Positions 17,543 through 25,754 of a DNA stretch of 64,000 bases are shown here, piece after piece; the stretch's first letter is position 1, and each line of letters begins with the position of its first letter. The notes below the pieces were generated by a model, which was not told the origin of the DNA, ran no database searches, and was given only the letters and a program-made list of their open reading frames with translations. The translations under genes and the position numbers were made by a program. Source of the stretch: Sphingorhabdus sp. GTDB lineage: Bacteria > Pseudomonadota > Alphaproteobacteria > Sphingomonadales > Sphingomonadaceae. The stretch covers positions 186,001-250,000 of the forward strand of contig JANQNO010000008.1 in NCBI GenBank assembly GCA_028279555.1. Direction: 5' to 3'.

Positions 17543-17743
17543 ATGTATATAAACCGGGAGATCGAGATGTTCCTGCGCGAAAGCGGTATGGCCGCCACAA
17601 AATTGGGGAGGCTGGCGGTCAGCGACCCGCGGCTTGTGCTCGATATGCGCCGTGGCCGTGAGCTGCGCCCTTCCACACAGATTCGCGTTCGTCAGTTTAT
17701 CGCCGGATATCGTGCGGGCCGCAAATCTTCGAACGCCGCATGA
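17543..17743 (+). CDS. Small helix-turn-helix-like protein
   Basis: Basic protein of 66 residues (INREIEMFLRESGMAATKLG, then LAVSDPRLVLDMRRGRELRP) resembling small XRE-like DNA-binding proteins of alphaproteobacteria, in which ATKLGRLAVSDPRLV would be the turn and recognition region. GGGAGGG precedes the ATG. It diverges from the S24 repressor gene and its stop overlaps the next start (ATGA), so it forms a two-gene unit with the 99-residue protein. Function unknown; a cro-like partner of the S24 repressor is possible. Confidence 0.72.
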   Translation: MYINREIEMFLRESGMAATKLGRLAVSDPRLVLDMRRGRELRPSTQIRVRQFIAGYRAGRKSSNAA

Positions 17744-18039
17744 CACCAGCTGCCCTGCCCGATGCCATAGCCGATGCTCTTTCCCGCATGCTCCCCGGAA
17801 GCGCGGTTCGGCGCGTGTCGACACGGGGTCGGCACAGCAGCGGTCTCGAGGGCCGAAAAATCATGGTGCAGCTGGATGCCGGAAGTGAAGCCGATCCAAA
17901 AGCGATAGACGATTTTCTGCGCCGCCTGCCGGATGTAGAGTTTGACTTAACCGACGAGTTTGTTGCCGATATTTCGGCATGCAAACCGGCCAATGATCTG
18001 CGCGCAATCGGTGTTTGGATTTTGCTGCTAAGGGAGTAG
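17740..18039 (+). CDS. Conserved hypothetical protein, 99 residues
   Basis: I do not recognise this family. The protein is soluble, has no signal peptide and shows an alpha/beta pattern (RKIMVQLDAGSEADPKAIDD, then LRRLPDVEFDLTDEFVADIS) ending with a hydrophobic strand (IGVWILLLRE). It overlaps the preceding 66-residue gene by four bases and is convergent with the next gene. Co-translation and the LexA-type box upstream make a role linked to the S24 module possible. Confidence 0.7.
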   Translation: MTPAALPDAIADALSRMLPGSAVRRVSTRGRHSSGLEGRKIMVQLDAGSEADPKAIDDFLRRLPDVEFDLTDEFVADISACKPANDLRAIGVWILLLRE

Positions 18040-18048
18040 CGAAACGCT

Positions 18049-19155
18049 TCAGCGCGCCTGGGCATTCATGCGCTGCAAGGTCTCCAGCGCTGCATTCAAT
18101 GCCTGATCCATATCGCCGGAAGATTCAACAGCCGGCGGCGGCACGGCTTCCAGCGGCGGGCGTTTTGCAGCAGCCTTGCCCTCCTGCTCCTCTTTGGCCG
18201 CGGGGACCGGCGGCGGCGCGCTTTCTTCCGAAACGGCTGCCTGTGCTGCTTCCAGCTTGGCCAGCTGCTGCTTGCGCTTGCTAACCGCATTTTGCAGCTG
18301 CCCGATCATCGCATCCAGCGACGGCCCGGCTTCGCTTTCGCTCTTCACCGGTGCATCCTGTGAAACCGGAGCAGACGGGATGGTCTCGGCAGTTGCAGGC
18401 TGCTGTTCGGTTTTTGCAGCAGCGGGAAGCTGCGGCTCGAATTTATTGGTTTCTTCTGGTACCGCGGCCGAAGCAGCTTCCGCTGCCGGAGCGCTTTGTA
18501 CCGCGGCTTGTACCACTTCCTCAAAGGCAGGCATTGCCTGGACTGGTTCACCGGGCAAATCTTTATCGGAAGAATGCTGCGACACGGGCGCATCGCTCAC
18601 TTGTTCGATACCGCCAGATGGAACGGCAGACATGGTCCGCGGCGCATCGGCCTCGACCGGTATGTCCTTGTTCGCCAACAAAGGCCGGCGGGCCGGTGCA
18701 TCGGGATGCGCATCTGCGCCGCGCAGCGACGGCAGATCGCCCAGATCACGAATTTCATTCTCGCCTTTCACCCAGGGCATTTTCGGAATCTTGATCTGCG
18801 GGATACGATCTTTGAGCGAGGCGACCCGATCGGCGAAATTGCCTTCATGGCGCTTCATTTCCGATGGTTTTTCGGCCGGCCTTGCTGCCGCCATTTCGTC
18901 CCCGTCGCGGCGCAAAAGCATGATGACAAGAATCGCAATGGTAAGCGCGCCAGCCCCAAATGCGATCAGGGCGCGTGCCGTATCGCCCAGCGGCGCAGCC
19001 GTTGCCGGAACGATCTCCGACAGACCCGTTGCGCCGGTCAAAGTTTCGAGAACCGAAGTGGGAATGAACATGGTCGCAGCGCCAGCGACAATGCCGCCGA
19101 CGATGGCAGTTACGACCGCCTTTTTCTTGCTGCCTTGCGGGATTGTAATCCCCAT
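18049..19155 (-). CDS. Two-pass membrane protein with long disordered Ala/Pro/Glu tail
   Basis: Protein of 368 residues. Two hydrophobic segments lie near 13-30 (AVVTAIVGGIVAGAATMF) and 57-80 (ALIAFGAGALTIAILVIMLL), followed by a low-complexity cytoplasmic region rich in Ala, Pro, Glu and Gln with a predicted coiled coil near the end (MIGQLQNAVSKRKQQLAKLE). The ATG at 19155 has AGGAAG 7 bases upstream and avoids overlap with the glycosyltransferase, whereas the frame extends to 19200 within that gene. No family recognised. It probably shares a transcript with the glycosyltransferase, which suggests an envelope role, but this is inference. Confidence 0.7.
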   Translation of the reverse strand: MGITIPQGSKKKAVVTAIVGGIVAGAATMFIPTSVLETLTGATGLSEIVPATAAPLGDTARALIAFGAGALTIAILVIMLLRRDGDEMAAARPAEKPSEMKRHEGNFADRVASLKDRIPQIKIPKMPWVKGENEIRDLGDLPSLRGADAHPDAPARRPLLANKDIPVEADAPRTMSAVPSGGIEQVSDAPVSQHSSDKDLPGEPVQAMPAFEEVVQAAVQSAPAAEAASAAVPEETNKFEPQLPAAAKTEQQPATAETIPSAPVSQDAPVKSESEAGPSLDAMIGQLQNAVSKRKQQLAKLEAAQAAVSEESAPPPVPAAKEEQEGKAAAKRPPLEAVPPPAVESSGDMDQALNAALETLQRMNAQAR

Positions 19156-19183
19156 CTCGTTGCTTCCTGTTTCTGCCGCCAAT

Positions 19184-20422
19184 TCAGGCGGCTTTGGCAA
19201 TTCGTCCCTTGCCTAACAGCAAATGGTAAACAGGATCGTAACGCTGTATATTCTTGTCCCAGTTGCGTTCTTTTTCGACGAAAGTGCGGGCAAGCTGCCG
19301 CCGCTCACCCCAGCCATCACGGGCCGCAAGCAGGGCTGCGATCTCCGCCGCACAATTTTGCGGATCATTTGCGCGAAACAGCGTTCCTGTAACGCCATCT
19401 TCGACAAGCTCGCGGTGCCCGCCAACATCCGATGCAGCCACCAGTCTGCCCTGCGCCATCGCTTCCAGCGGTTTGAGCGGTGTGACCAGATCTGTCAGCC
19501 GCATATTCTTGCGCGGATAGGCTAGAATGTCGATCAGCCCGTAATATCTTTCGACCTCGTCATGCGGCACGCGCCCGGCAAAGTGAATCCGCGCCGATGC
19601 GCTGGACGCCGCAGCTTGCGCACGAAGCCGTTCCTCCATCGGCCCACCGCCTACCAAAAGGAGATGCGGCAGGCGGTCACCCTCAAAATGTTCCATGGCC
19701 GCGATCAAATCGTCCAGCCCTTCATAGTTATAAAAGCTGCCAATATAGCCGACAACGTCATGCCCATCGAGGCCCAGTTCCGCGGCCAGCCCATTGTCGA
19801 GTTGTGGCGGGTCTCCAAAGAGCTCCATGTCCACGCCATTGGGCGAGACGGTTATCTTTCCGGGATCGACGCCGCGTCCAACCAGATCAGCGCGCAGGCC
19901 TTCGCAGATGACAGCAACGGCGTCAGCCTGACGGATCACATGGTTTTCAAGCGTGCGCGTTAGCCAGTAGCGCGCGGACCCCTCGCTTCCTGTCCCGTTT
20001 CCAACCGCTGCATCTTCCCAGAATGCGCGAATTTCATAAAGTAGCGGCAGGCCGACACGCTGCGCCGCACGGACCGCCGCCAGCCCGTTTAATGCGGGAC
20101 TGTGTGCATGGAGAATGTCGAAGGGTGACCGGGCATGAAGTGCCGTGATCGCATCGGCGAGGAGGCTCACCTCGCGCCATTCGCGCAGGGGCGACGGACC
20201 CTCGGCCCGGGCAAGCGTGCGATGGAATTTCAGTCCATCGACTGTCTGGCAGGCGATATCGGTGGGCTCGCCATCCTGATATTGCCTGACCCCGGTGATC
20301 CCCTCCACGTCCCATCCCCTGCGCTGCTGCGCTTTCAGAATGGCACGGGTGCGAAAGGTATAGCCGCTATGCAGCGGCAGGCTGTGGTCGAGTATGTGCA
20401 GGATGCGGGCTTTTTCTGACAT
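19184..20422 (-). CDS. GT4 glycosyltransferase, exosortase A-associated type
   Basis: Retaining glycosyltransferase of 412 residues with the GT-B fold. The N-terminus RILHILDHSLPLHSGYTFRT is the hallmark of the exosortase A system-associated family (TIGR04063 type). The donor-binding domain shows GYIGSFYNYEGLDDLI and the ExxxxE-like region PLKPLEAMAQGRLVAASDVG. It would add a sugar to a lipid-linked exopolysaccharide or glycan intermediate at the inner membrane. An O-ligase of the same system is divergent 290 bases away, with a small membrane gene between, so the three belong to one polysaccharide locus. No exosortase or PEP-CTERM protein is in the window. Confidence 0.85.
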   Translation of the reverse strand: MSEKARILHILDHSLPLHSGYTFRTRAILKAQQRRGWDVEGITGVRQYQDGEPTDIACQTVDGLKFHRTLARAEGPSPLREWREVSLLADAITALHARSPFDILHAHSPALNGLAAVRAAQRVGLPLLYEIRAFWEDAAVGNGTGSEGSARYWLTRTLENHVIRQADAVAVICEGLRADLVGRGVDPGKITVSPNGVDMELFGDPPQLDNGLAAELGLDGHDVVGYIGSFYNYEGLDDLIAAMEHFEGDRLPHLLLVGGGPMEERLRAQAAASSASARIHFAGRVPHDEVERYYGLIDILAYPRKNMRLTDLVTPLKPLEAMAQGRLVAASDVGGHRELVEDGVTGTLFRANDPQNCAAEIAALLAARDGWGERRQLARTFVEKERNWDKNIQRYDPVYHLLLGKGRIAKAA

Positions 20423-20529
20423 TGCAGCGCCGCTCTTGCCCGAAAAGGATTAACGCGACGTCAACCCAATCGCTCTAGTGAGGGTATATCCGCCGAAATT
20501 CGGCCTTTTTTTGGGGCAATGCGCCAGCG

Positions 20530-20721
20530 ATGATCGACAATTTTTCGATATTGTTAAGCCACGGGCTACTTGCGCTTGCCTTTTGGTATTTGTTGCAACG
20601 TGACGATCTTGACGCCGAAGACCCTCCCATTCCCGACGAGGAGCCGGAAGGTTTCGGCCATCAGCGCCTGAAGCCGGGCCAGAAAAAAGCCGGCGCACCG
20701 GGGGACACCGCCGATGCGTGA
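20530..20721 (+). CDS. Small membrane-anchored protein of the polysaccharide locus
   Basis: Protein of 63 residues: one N-terminal membrane helix (FSILLSHGLLALAFWYLLQ) followed by an acidic, proline-rich tail (DDLDAEDPPIPDEEPEGFGH). The stop lies 8 bases inside the following O-ligase gene, implying coupled translation. I recall similar short proteins next to exosortase-associated ligases in sphingomonads, but no function is known. Confidence 0.65.
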   Translation: MIDNFSILLSHGLLALAFWYLLQRDDLDAEDPPIPDEEPEGFGHQRLKPGQKKAGAPGDTADA

Positions 20722-22099
20722 TCTCGTTTTTGTCGGCTATATCGCGCTGATCTTGCTGCTTGCATTCAAGCGGCCCTTCATCTTCACGCTGATCTACGCC
20801 TATATCGATATCATCGCGCCGCAGCGCCTTTCTTACTTCATGCTGAATTCGGTGCCGCTGTCGCTGATCGTGTTTGCTCTCGCCGTCCTCGGCTTCCTCA
20901 TATCTGACGAGAAGAAGGATGTCCGTGTATCCCCGCGCTGGGCGCTGTTGCTCGTCCTGGTTGCCTATTGCGGATACACCACCAGCGTAGCTGACGAACC
21001 GGTATTCGCGCTCGAAAAATGGGACTGGGTCTGGAAAGCCCTGGTTTTTGCGGCCTTTTTACCGCTCACCTTGCGCACCAGGCTCCGGCTGGAGGCATTG
21101 GCGCTAACCATGGTCCTATGCGCCTCGGCTCTGATTGTAACGGGCGGCATAAAGACATCGCTTGGCGGCGGCGGGTACGGCGTTCTGGTGCTGCTCATCG
21201 ACAATAACAGCGGCCTTTACGAGGGCTCGATCATATCGACCGTAGCGATCGCCATCATACCGCTCATTCTGTGGCTCGCCAAACATGGCACCATATTCAA
21301 ACCCGACTGGCGCGTGCGCGTCTATGCCGCCGCGCTGATCTTCGCCTGTCTTCTGATACCTGTGGGAACCCAGGCGCGAACGGGGCTGGTTTGCATCGCC
21401 GTTCTCGCGGTGTTGCTGCTGCGTTTCAACAGATACCGTTTCTTCTATGCCGCAGCGGCTGTCACCGTCGCCATAATGTCTGTGCCCTTCCTGCCGCAAA
21501 GCTTTGTCGAGCGGATGCAAACCATCGAGAATTACGAAGCCGACGAGAGCGCCTCCACCCGTATCGCGGTTTGGAGCTGGACTCTGGAATATGTCAAAAC
21601 CCACCCCTTTGGTGGCGGATTTGAAGCCTACCGCCAGAACAAGATCCGCTATGACATACCCATTATCGACGAAAATGGTCTCGACACGGGAATGATAGAA
21701 TCAAGCGAGAAGGAGATCGAGGATGAAGGCCGCGCCTATCATTCCAGCTATTTCGAGATGCTTGGCGAACAGGGATGGCCTGGCCTCGCGATCTGGCTGA
21801 TTATCCATGTCGGCGGCGTCTGGCGCATGGAAGTGATCCGGCGGAAATACAAAAAAAGAGGCCGCGCAGAGGAAGACTGGGTCGCACCGCTGGCGCTCGC
21901 GCTGCAAAATGCGCAAATAATCTATCTTGTCGGATCGGTTTTCGTGGCGATCGCCTTCCAGCCCTTTGTCTATATGCTTGTCGGAATGCAGATCGGGCTT
22001 GATACCTATCTGGCGCGCCGCCGGAAAGAAGCCGCCTGGCGTCCGATCAAGCAACGCAGGCTAGGCTCAGAACCCACTAAGCACATGGCCGTGGCTTGA
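20714..22099 (+). CDS. O-antigen ligase-like protein, exosortase A-associated O-glycosylation ligase
   Basis: Integral membrane protein of 461 residues with about ten to twelve helices, matching the putative O-glycosylation ligase family tied to exosortase A (TIGR03097 type). Key wording is RDLVFVGYIALILLLAF, RPFIFTLIYAYIDIIAPQRL, and the periplasmic loop ETSTRIAVW-like ESASTRIAVWSWTLEYVKTH with GGGFEAYRQNKIRY and AYHSSYFEMLGEQGWPGL. It should transfer lipid-linked glycan to an acceptor on the outer face. The last 14 codons (RRLGSEPTKHMAVA) are encoded by the left terminal repeat of the element at 22061, so the native C-terminus may have been replaced. Confidence 0.86.
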   Translation: MRDLVFVGYIALILLLAFKRPFIFTLIYAYIDIIAPQRLSYFMLNSVPLSLIVFALAVLGFLISDEKKDVRVSPRWALLLVLVAYCGYTTSVADEPVFALEKWDWVWKALVFAAFLPLTLRTRLRLEALALTMVLCASALIVTGGIKTSLGGGGYGVLVLLIDNNSGLYEGSIISTVAIAIIPLILWLAKHGTIFKPDWRVRVYAAALIFACLLIPVGTQARTGLVCIAVLAVLLLRFNRYRFFYAAAAVTVAIMSVPFLPQSFVERMQTIENYEADESASTRIAVWSWTLEYVKTHPFGGGFEAYRQNKIRYDIPIIDENGLDTGMIESSEKEIEDEGRAYHSSYFEMLGEQGWPGLAIWLIIHVGGVWRMEVIRRKYKKRGRAEEDWVAPLALALQNAQIIYLVGSVFVAIAFQPFVYMLVGMQIGLDTYLARRRKEAAWRPIKQRRLGSEPTKHMAVA

Positions 22100-22364
22100 A
22101 GAAAATTGGTCCATGACAAGGAAAGAGCGAGGAGAATAGTGGTGCTATTGGACGAGCGAAAGACGCGGTCATGGGCCAAATTGGTCAAGTCCCCTTCGCC
22201 TGCCTGCAAAGCAGGCGCTCAGGACAGGCCGGGATGGCCCGATGCGGGCGATCTGATGCGTCAAAGCGCCTTGACGGGGAATGGCCCCGCCATCGGCGTT
22301 CCTTCTTCCATTTCATCCCGCATCGGGGCCACCACGTCTCATGCGATTAGTGGGTTCTGAGCCT
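22061..22364. mobile_element. MITE-like element, copy A, with 20-bp terminal inverted repeats
   Basis: The left end CTAGGCTCAGAACCCACTAA (22061-22080) and the reverse complement of the right end at 22345-22364 agree at 19 of 20 positions; weaker similarity continues inward (CATGGCCGTGG against CATGAGACGTGG). The 304-bp element has no transposase. Its interior (AATAGTGGTGCTATTGGACG and ATTTCATCCCGCAT) is shared with copy B at 34851-35115. A frame through it at 22106-22360 would give 84 residues resembling the frame in copy B (RRIVVLLDER), but both look like repeat translations. It fills most of the gap between the ligase and mscS genes; the rest of that gap (22365-22494) shows nothing clear. 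Confidence 0.72.
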
Positions 22365-22494
22365 GGAGCCGGCACATGGTGACGCCGCACCTGCATCGGC
22401 CTGACTGGCTAGGCTGTTGAACCGAAGGCGGTGGCCAGCGCCTCACGGGCTTGCTATCAGCCGCCAAGGACAGTCAGCATAGTCAAAGGCAAAT

Positions 22495-23673
22495 ATGTTC
22501 CTTCTTTCCGCGGCGAAAACAGCCAATGAAAATGCGCAGATTATTCCCGCGATCGAGCCCGAAGTCATTCAGGCCCGTATTCCAGCGTATTTTGAGAAGC
22601 TTGTAGACTGGGTTGCGACCAACCGGGTTGAGCTTGCCACAGCCCTTTTTGCGGGAATTGTTTTATTCCTGCTGCTGAGCTTGCTCAAAAAATGGGCTTA
22701 CAACTGGTCGCTCAAAACGCCGCAGCAGCGCAGCATCCGGGCTATCCTCGCCCGCGCGGCGGCGAAGACCAGCCGCTTCTTTCGCATCATGGTGGCGATG
22801 GAGCTGGTCAGCGTCGCTGCCAATACACCACCTTTTCTGGCACGAATCATCGCATTTGTTTTCACCATATCCGCGGTGCTGCAGGTGGCGGTTTGGGCAC
22901 GCGAGCTGGCTCTAGGATTTATCGACCGGCGCGCGGGAAGCAGCGATCAGGAAAATGAAACGCTGAATAATGCGATGACGCTGATCCGGCTTTTCGTGAG
23001 CTTTTCCATATTTGCCATCGCCACAATCGTCATCCTCGACAATCTCGGTGTCAATGTCACCGGCCTTGTGGCCGGTCTTGGCGTGGGCGGGATCGCCATC
23101 GGCCTGGCCGCGCAGGGCATTTTTTCGGACCTGTTTGCCGCCCTTTCCATCATCTTCGACAAACCTTTTCGCGTTGGCGATACGATTGGGTATGAAGACA
23201 GCATTGCGACCGTCGAAAAGATCGGGATGAAGAGCACCCGGCTACGCTCCATCGGCGGCGAGCAGCTGATTATCTCCAACAGCAAGCTGCTCGAAATGGA
23301 GATTACCAACATGACCATGACGGGCTATCGGCGCACGCTTTACCCAATTGGTGTGATCTACCAGACCCCGCCGGAAAAGGCACGGGCCATCCCGGGTCTG
23401 CTGGAAAAAATCGTGAAGGCGGAAGGCGCCAAATTTGTGCGCGCCGGATTTACCGGCTTCGGTGACAGCTCGATCAATTTCGAGCTGTATTTCGACATCC
23501 ACTCGGAAAGCTATGACGAGATTTTTGCAACGCGGCACCGGATTGGCGTTGCGATCGTGGACGCCTTCAACACCGAAGGGCTGGAGTTTGCCTATCCGAC
23601 GCAAACGACATTCACCGCAGCGCCGGATGGCCGCATGATAATGCCATATGCGGGCAAGCCTTCAAAGCCGTAG
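22495..23673 (+). CDS. Mechanosensitive ion channel, MscS family
   Basis: Inner-membrane channel of 392 residues that releases solutes on hypo-osmotic shock. Helices lie near 46-66, 100-118, 122-142 and 165-185, followed by the pore helix with the Gly/Ala pattern VAGLGVGGIAIGLAAQGIFS and the beta-domain start LSIIFDKPFRVGDTI. The C-terminal alpha-beta cage (YQTPPEKARAIPGLLEKIVK) is present. The N-terminus has an extra amphipathic segment with no signal peptide. It stands alone downstream of the MITE-like element. Confidence 0.9.
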   Translation: MFLLSAAKTANENAQIIPAIEPEVIQARIPAYFEKLVDWVATNRVELATALFAGIVLFLLLSLLKKWAYNWSLKTPQQRSIRAILARAAAKTSRFFRIMVAMELVSVAANTPPFLARIIAFVFTISAVLQVAVWARELALGFIDRRAGSSDQENETLNNAMTLIRLFVSFSIFAIATIVILDNLGVNVTGLVAGLGVGGIAIGLAAQGIFSDLFAALSIIFDKPFRVGDTIGYEDSIATVEKIGMKSTRLRSIGGEQLIISNSKLLEMEITNMTMTGYRRTLYPIGVIYQTPPEKARAIPGLLEKIVKAEGAKFVRAGFTGFGDSSINFELYFDIHSESYDEIFATRHRIGVAIVDAFNTEGLEFAYPTQTTFTAAPDGRMIMPYAGKPSKP

Positions 23674-23774
23674 CGGAAAGTCGGGCAATCCGCAGTTTTC
23701 CCAAGCGTCAGGCTTGTTTTTGTCGCGCAGGACAGGCACATTGACGCTAACGTAAAGAATCGGGAGAAACAGCC

Positions 23775-24233
23775 ATGTCGTCGATCACCGCGCAAGACCT
23801 CGCCGGAAAAGTGGGCGAGAATATCGGCAGCAGCGAGTGGATAACGCTGGACCAGGAAACCATCAACAAATTTGCCGACGCAACGGGCGACCATCAGTTC
23901 ATTCATGTCAACGAAGAAGCCGCCAAGATGACTCCCTTTGGTGGAACGATCGCCCACGGCTTTCTGACCTTGTCCTTGATGCCTGTGATGACGGCCAAGT
24001 CCGACATGCCCAGACTTGAGGGCGTGAAAATGGGCGTCAACTATGGCGGCAACAAGACCCGTTTTCTGTCGCCGGTGCGCTCCGGAAAGCGCGTGCGCGG
24101 GCATTTCAAGCTGCTCGACATGACCGAGAAACGCCCCGGACAATGGCAGCAGACGCTCGAGCTGACCGTCGAGATTGAGGGCGAGGAAAAACCCGCCTTG
24201 ATCGCCGAATGGATTACCATGCTGTTCGTTTGA
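23775..24233 (+). CDS. MaoC family dehydratase
   Basis: Hot-dog fold hydratase of 152 residues related to (R)-specific enoyl-CoA hydratases. The catalytic Asp/His motif is in [18 protein letters not shown], followed by [14 protein letters not shown]. It precedes a thiolase by 50 bases, suggesting acyl-CoA turnover; PhaJ-like supply of PHB monomers is one possibility given phaZ nearby. A 6-bp hairpin lies over its stop codon. Confidence 0.88.
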   Translation: MSSITAQDLAGKVGENIGSSEWITLDQETINKFADATGDHQFIHVNEEAAKMTPFGGTIAHGFLTLSLMPVMTAKSDMPRLEGVKMGVNYGGNKTRFLSPVRSGKRVRGHFKLLDMTEKRPGQWQQTLELTVEIEGEEKPALIAEWITMLFV

Positions 24234-24282
24234 ACGAACCAGTCTCCCACCAACGAAATTTGATGACAAAGGAACAACCCCC

Positions 24283-25461
24283 ATGCGTGATGCAGTAATC
24301 GTTTCAACCGCCCGTACCCCGATTGGCCGCGCCTACAAGGGCGGCTTCAATGCCACTCTGGGTGCCACTCTGGGCTCCTACTCGCTCGCACCTGCGATAG
24401 AGCGCGCCAAGATCGACGCTGGCGAAATCGATGATGTCGTTTGGGGCTGCGTGCTGACACAGGGCACGCAATCCGGCAACATCGGCCGCCAGGTTGCCTT
24501 GCGTGCTGGCTGCCCGGTCGAGGTTGCAGCGCAAACCATCGACCGGCAATGCTCATCTGGCCTGATGGCAATCGCGACTGCCGCCAAACAGGTCGTCATC
24601 GACAATATGGATATTGTCGCGGCTGGTGGCCAGGATTCGATCAGCCTCGTGCAGACGCCGGAAATGCGGGTGCAGCCCGACCCGGCGCTCATCGCAATGC
24701 ATAAGGACGTCTATATGTCCATGCTGCAAACGGCGGAAACGGTAGCAAAACGCTATGACATCAGCCGCGATGCGATGGACGAATATGCGCTCCAGTCGCA
24801 GCAGCGTACCGCCGCCGGGCAGGAGGGTGGCAAGTTCGACGATGAGGTCGTCCCGGTCACAACGGTCATGAATGTGATGGACAAGGAGACCAAGGAAGTC
24901 TCGCAGCAGGAAGTGACCATCACCAAGGATGAAGGCAATCGCCCCTCCACCACCATTGAGGGGCTTCAGGGCCTGCAACCGGTGCTGGGTCCGGATATGA
25001 CCATTACTGCCGGCAATGCGTCGCAGCTCTCCGACGGTTCGTCTGCCGCCATCCTGATGGAGGCGAAGGTCGCCGAGAAGAAGGGCCTCGAACCGCTGGG
25101 CCGCTATATCGGCATGGCAGCGGCCGGCACCGAGCCGGATGAAATGGGCATCGGACCTGTTTTTGCGATTCCGAAGCTGCTCGAACGCTTCAATCTGAAG
25201 ATGGACGATATCGGCCTTTGGGAACTCAACGAAGCCTTTGCTGTGCAGGTGCTTTACTGCCGCGACAAGCTGGGCATCGACAATGATATCCTCAACGTCA
25301 ATGGCGGATCGATCTCGATCGGCCACCCCTATGGCATGACGGGTGCCCGCTGCACCGGCCATGCGCTGATCGAAGGCAAACGCCGCGGCGCGAAATATGT
25401 CGTCGTCACCATGTGCGTGGGCGGCGGCATGGGCGCGGCCAGCCTGTTCGAGGTGCTGTGA
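24283..25461 (+). CDS. Acetyl-CoA C-acyltransferase (thiolase)
   Basis: Thiolase of 392 residues. The nucleophile C90 (DRQCSSG), H348 ([12 protein letters not shown]) and C378 (CVGGGMGAA) are all intact. Whether it runs in the degradative or biosynthetic direction cannot be told; the [14 protein letters not shown] block with tyrosine is typical of FadA-like beta-oxidation thiolases in this order. AAGGA precedes the ATG. Its TGA overlaps the next ATG (TGATG) so the monooxygenase-like protein is translationally coupled. Confidence 0.9.
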   Translation: MRDAVIVSTARTPIGRAYKGGFNATLGATLGSYSLAPAIERAKIDAGEIDDVVWGCVLTQGTQSGNIGRQVALRAGCPVEVAAQTIDRQCSSGLMAIATAAKQVVIDNMDIVAAGGQDSISLVQTPEMRVQPDPALIAMHKDVYMSMLQTAETVAKRYDISRDAMDEYALQSQQRTAAGQEGGKFDDEVVPVTTVMNVMDKETKEVSQQEVTITKDEGNRPSTTIEGLQGLQPVLGPDMTITAGNASQLSDGSSAAILMEAKVAEKKGLEPLGRYIGMAAAGTEPDEMGIGPVFAIPKLLERFNLKMDDIGLWELNEAFAVQVLYCRDKLGIDNDILNVNGGSISIGHPYGMTGARCTGHALIEGKRRGAKYVVVTMCVGGGMGAASLFEVL

Positions 25462-25754
25462 TGAGCGCTGTAGCCGTCGTGGCGACGCTAACTATCGCCG
25501 AAGGCAAGAATGCCGAATTCGAAGCGGCTGCCACCGAAATGATGGCAGCCGTGAGCGGGAACGAACCAGGCAATGAGTTTTATTCCTTTGGCCAGTCACG
25601 CGAAGACCCGCAGCAATACCGGGTGCTTGAGCGCTATGTCGATAAAGCAGCGCTCGAGGCGCATGGAGCAGCAGATCATTTCAAGGCTTTTGGTGCAAAA
25701 ATCGGACCCCTGCTCGCAGCGCCGCCAAAGATCGAGTATCTAAAGGGAATCTAG
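25461..25754 (+). CDS. Antibiotic biosynthesis monooxygenase (ABM) domain protein
   Basis: Protein of 97 residues with a dimeric alpha-beta barrel (ABM/YgiN type): VVATLTIAEGKNAEFEAAA, then EFYSFGQSREDPQQYRVLE and HFKAFGAKI. Such proteins are cofactor-free quinone or polyketide monooxygenases or have no known reaction. The ATG overlaps the thiolase stop by one base. Its TAG is shared with the convergent acetyltransferase stop (CTAG). Confidence 0.82.
   Translation: MSAVAVVATLTIAEGKNAEFEAAATEMMAAVSGNEPGNEFYSFGQSREDPQQYRVLERYVDKAALEAHGAADHFKAFGAKIGPLLAAPPKIEYLKGI

Noticed and set aside
16781-18039. Prophage remnant around the S24 gene
   Set aside because: No integrase, attachment repeat or structural phage gene was seen on either side; neighbours are ordinary chromosomal genes.
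22106-22360. 84-residue frame in the MITE-like element (and the 65-residue frame at 34854-35051) as real genes
   Set aside because: They share residues only because both elements are copies; each frame runs through terminal repeats and has no ribosome-binding site.
24224-24239. GTTCGTTTGAACGAAC palindrome as an operator or LexA site
   Set aside because: It covers the MaoC stop codon and lacks the GTTC-N7-GTTC spacing; more likely chance or a weak hairpin.
25751-25754. Shared CTAG stop of the monooxygenase and acetyltransferase genes as a special signal
   Set aside because: Overlapping stops of convergent genes are common and CTAG is self-complementary.
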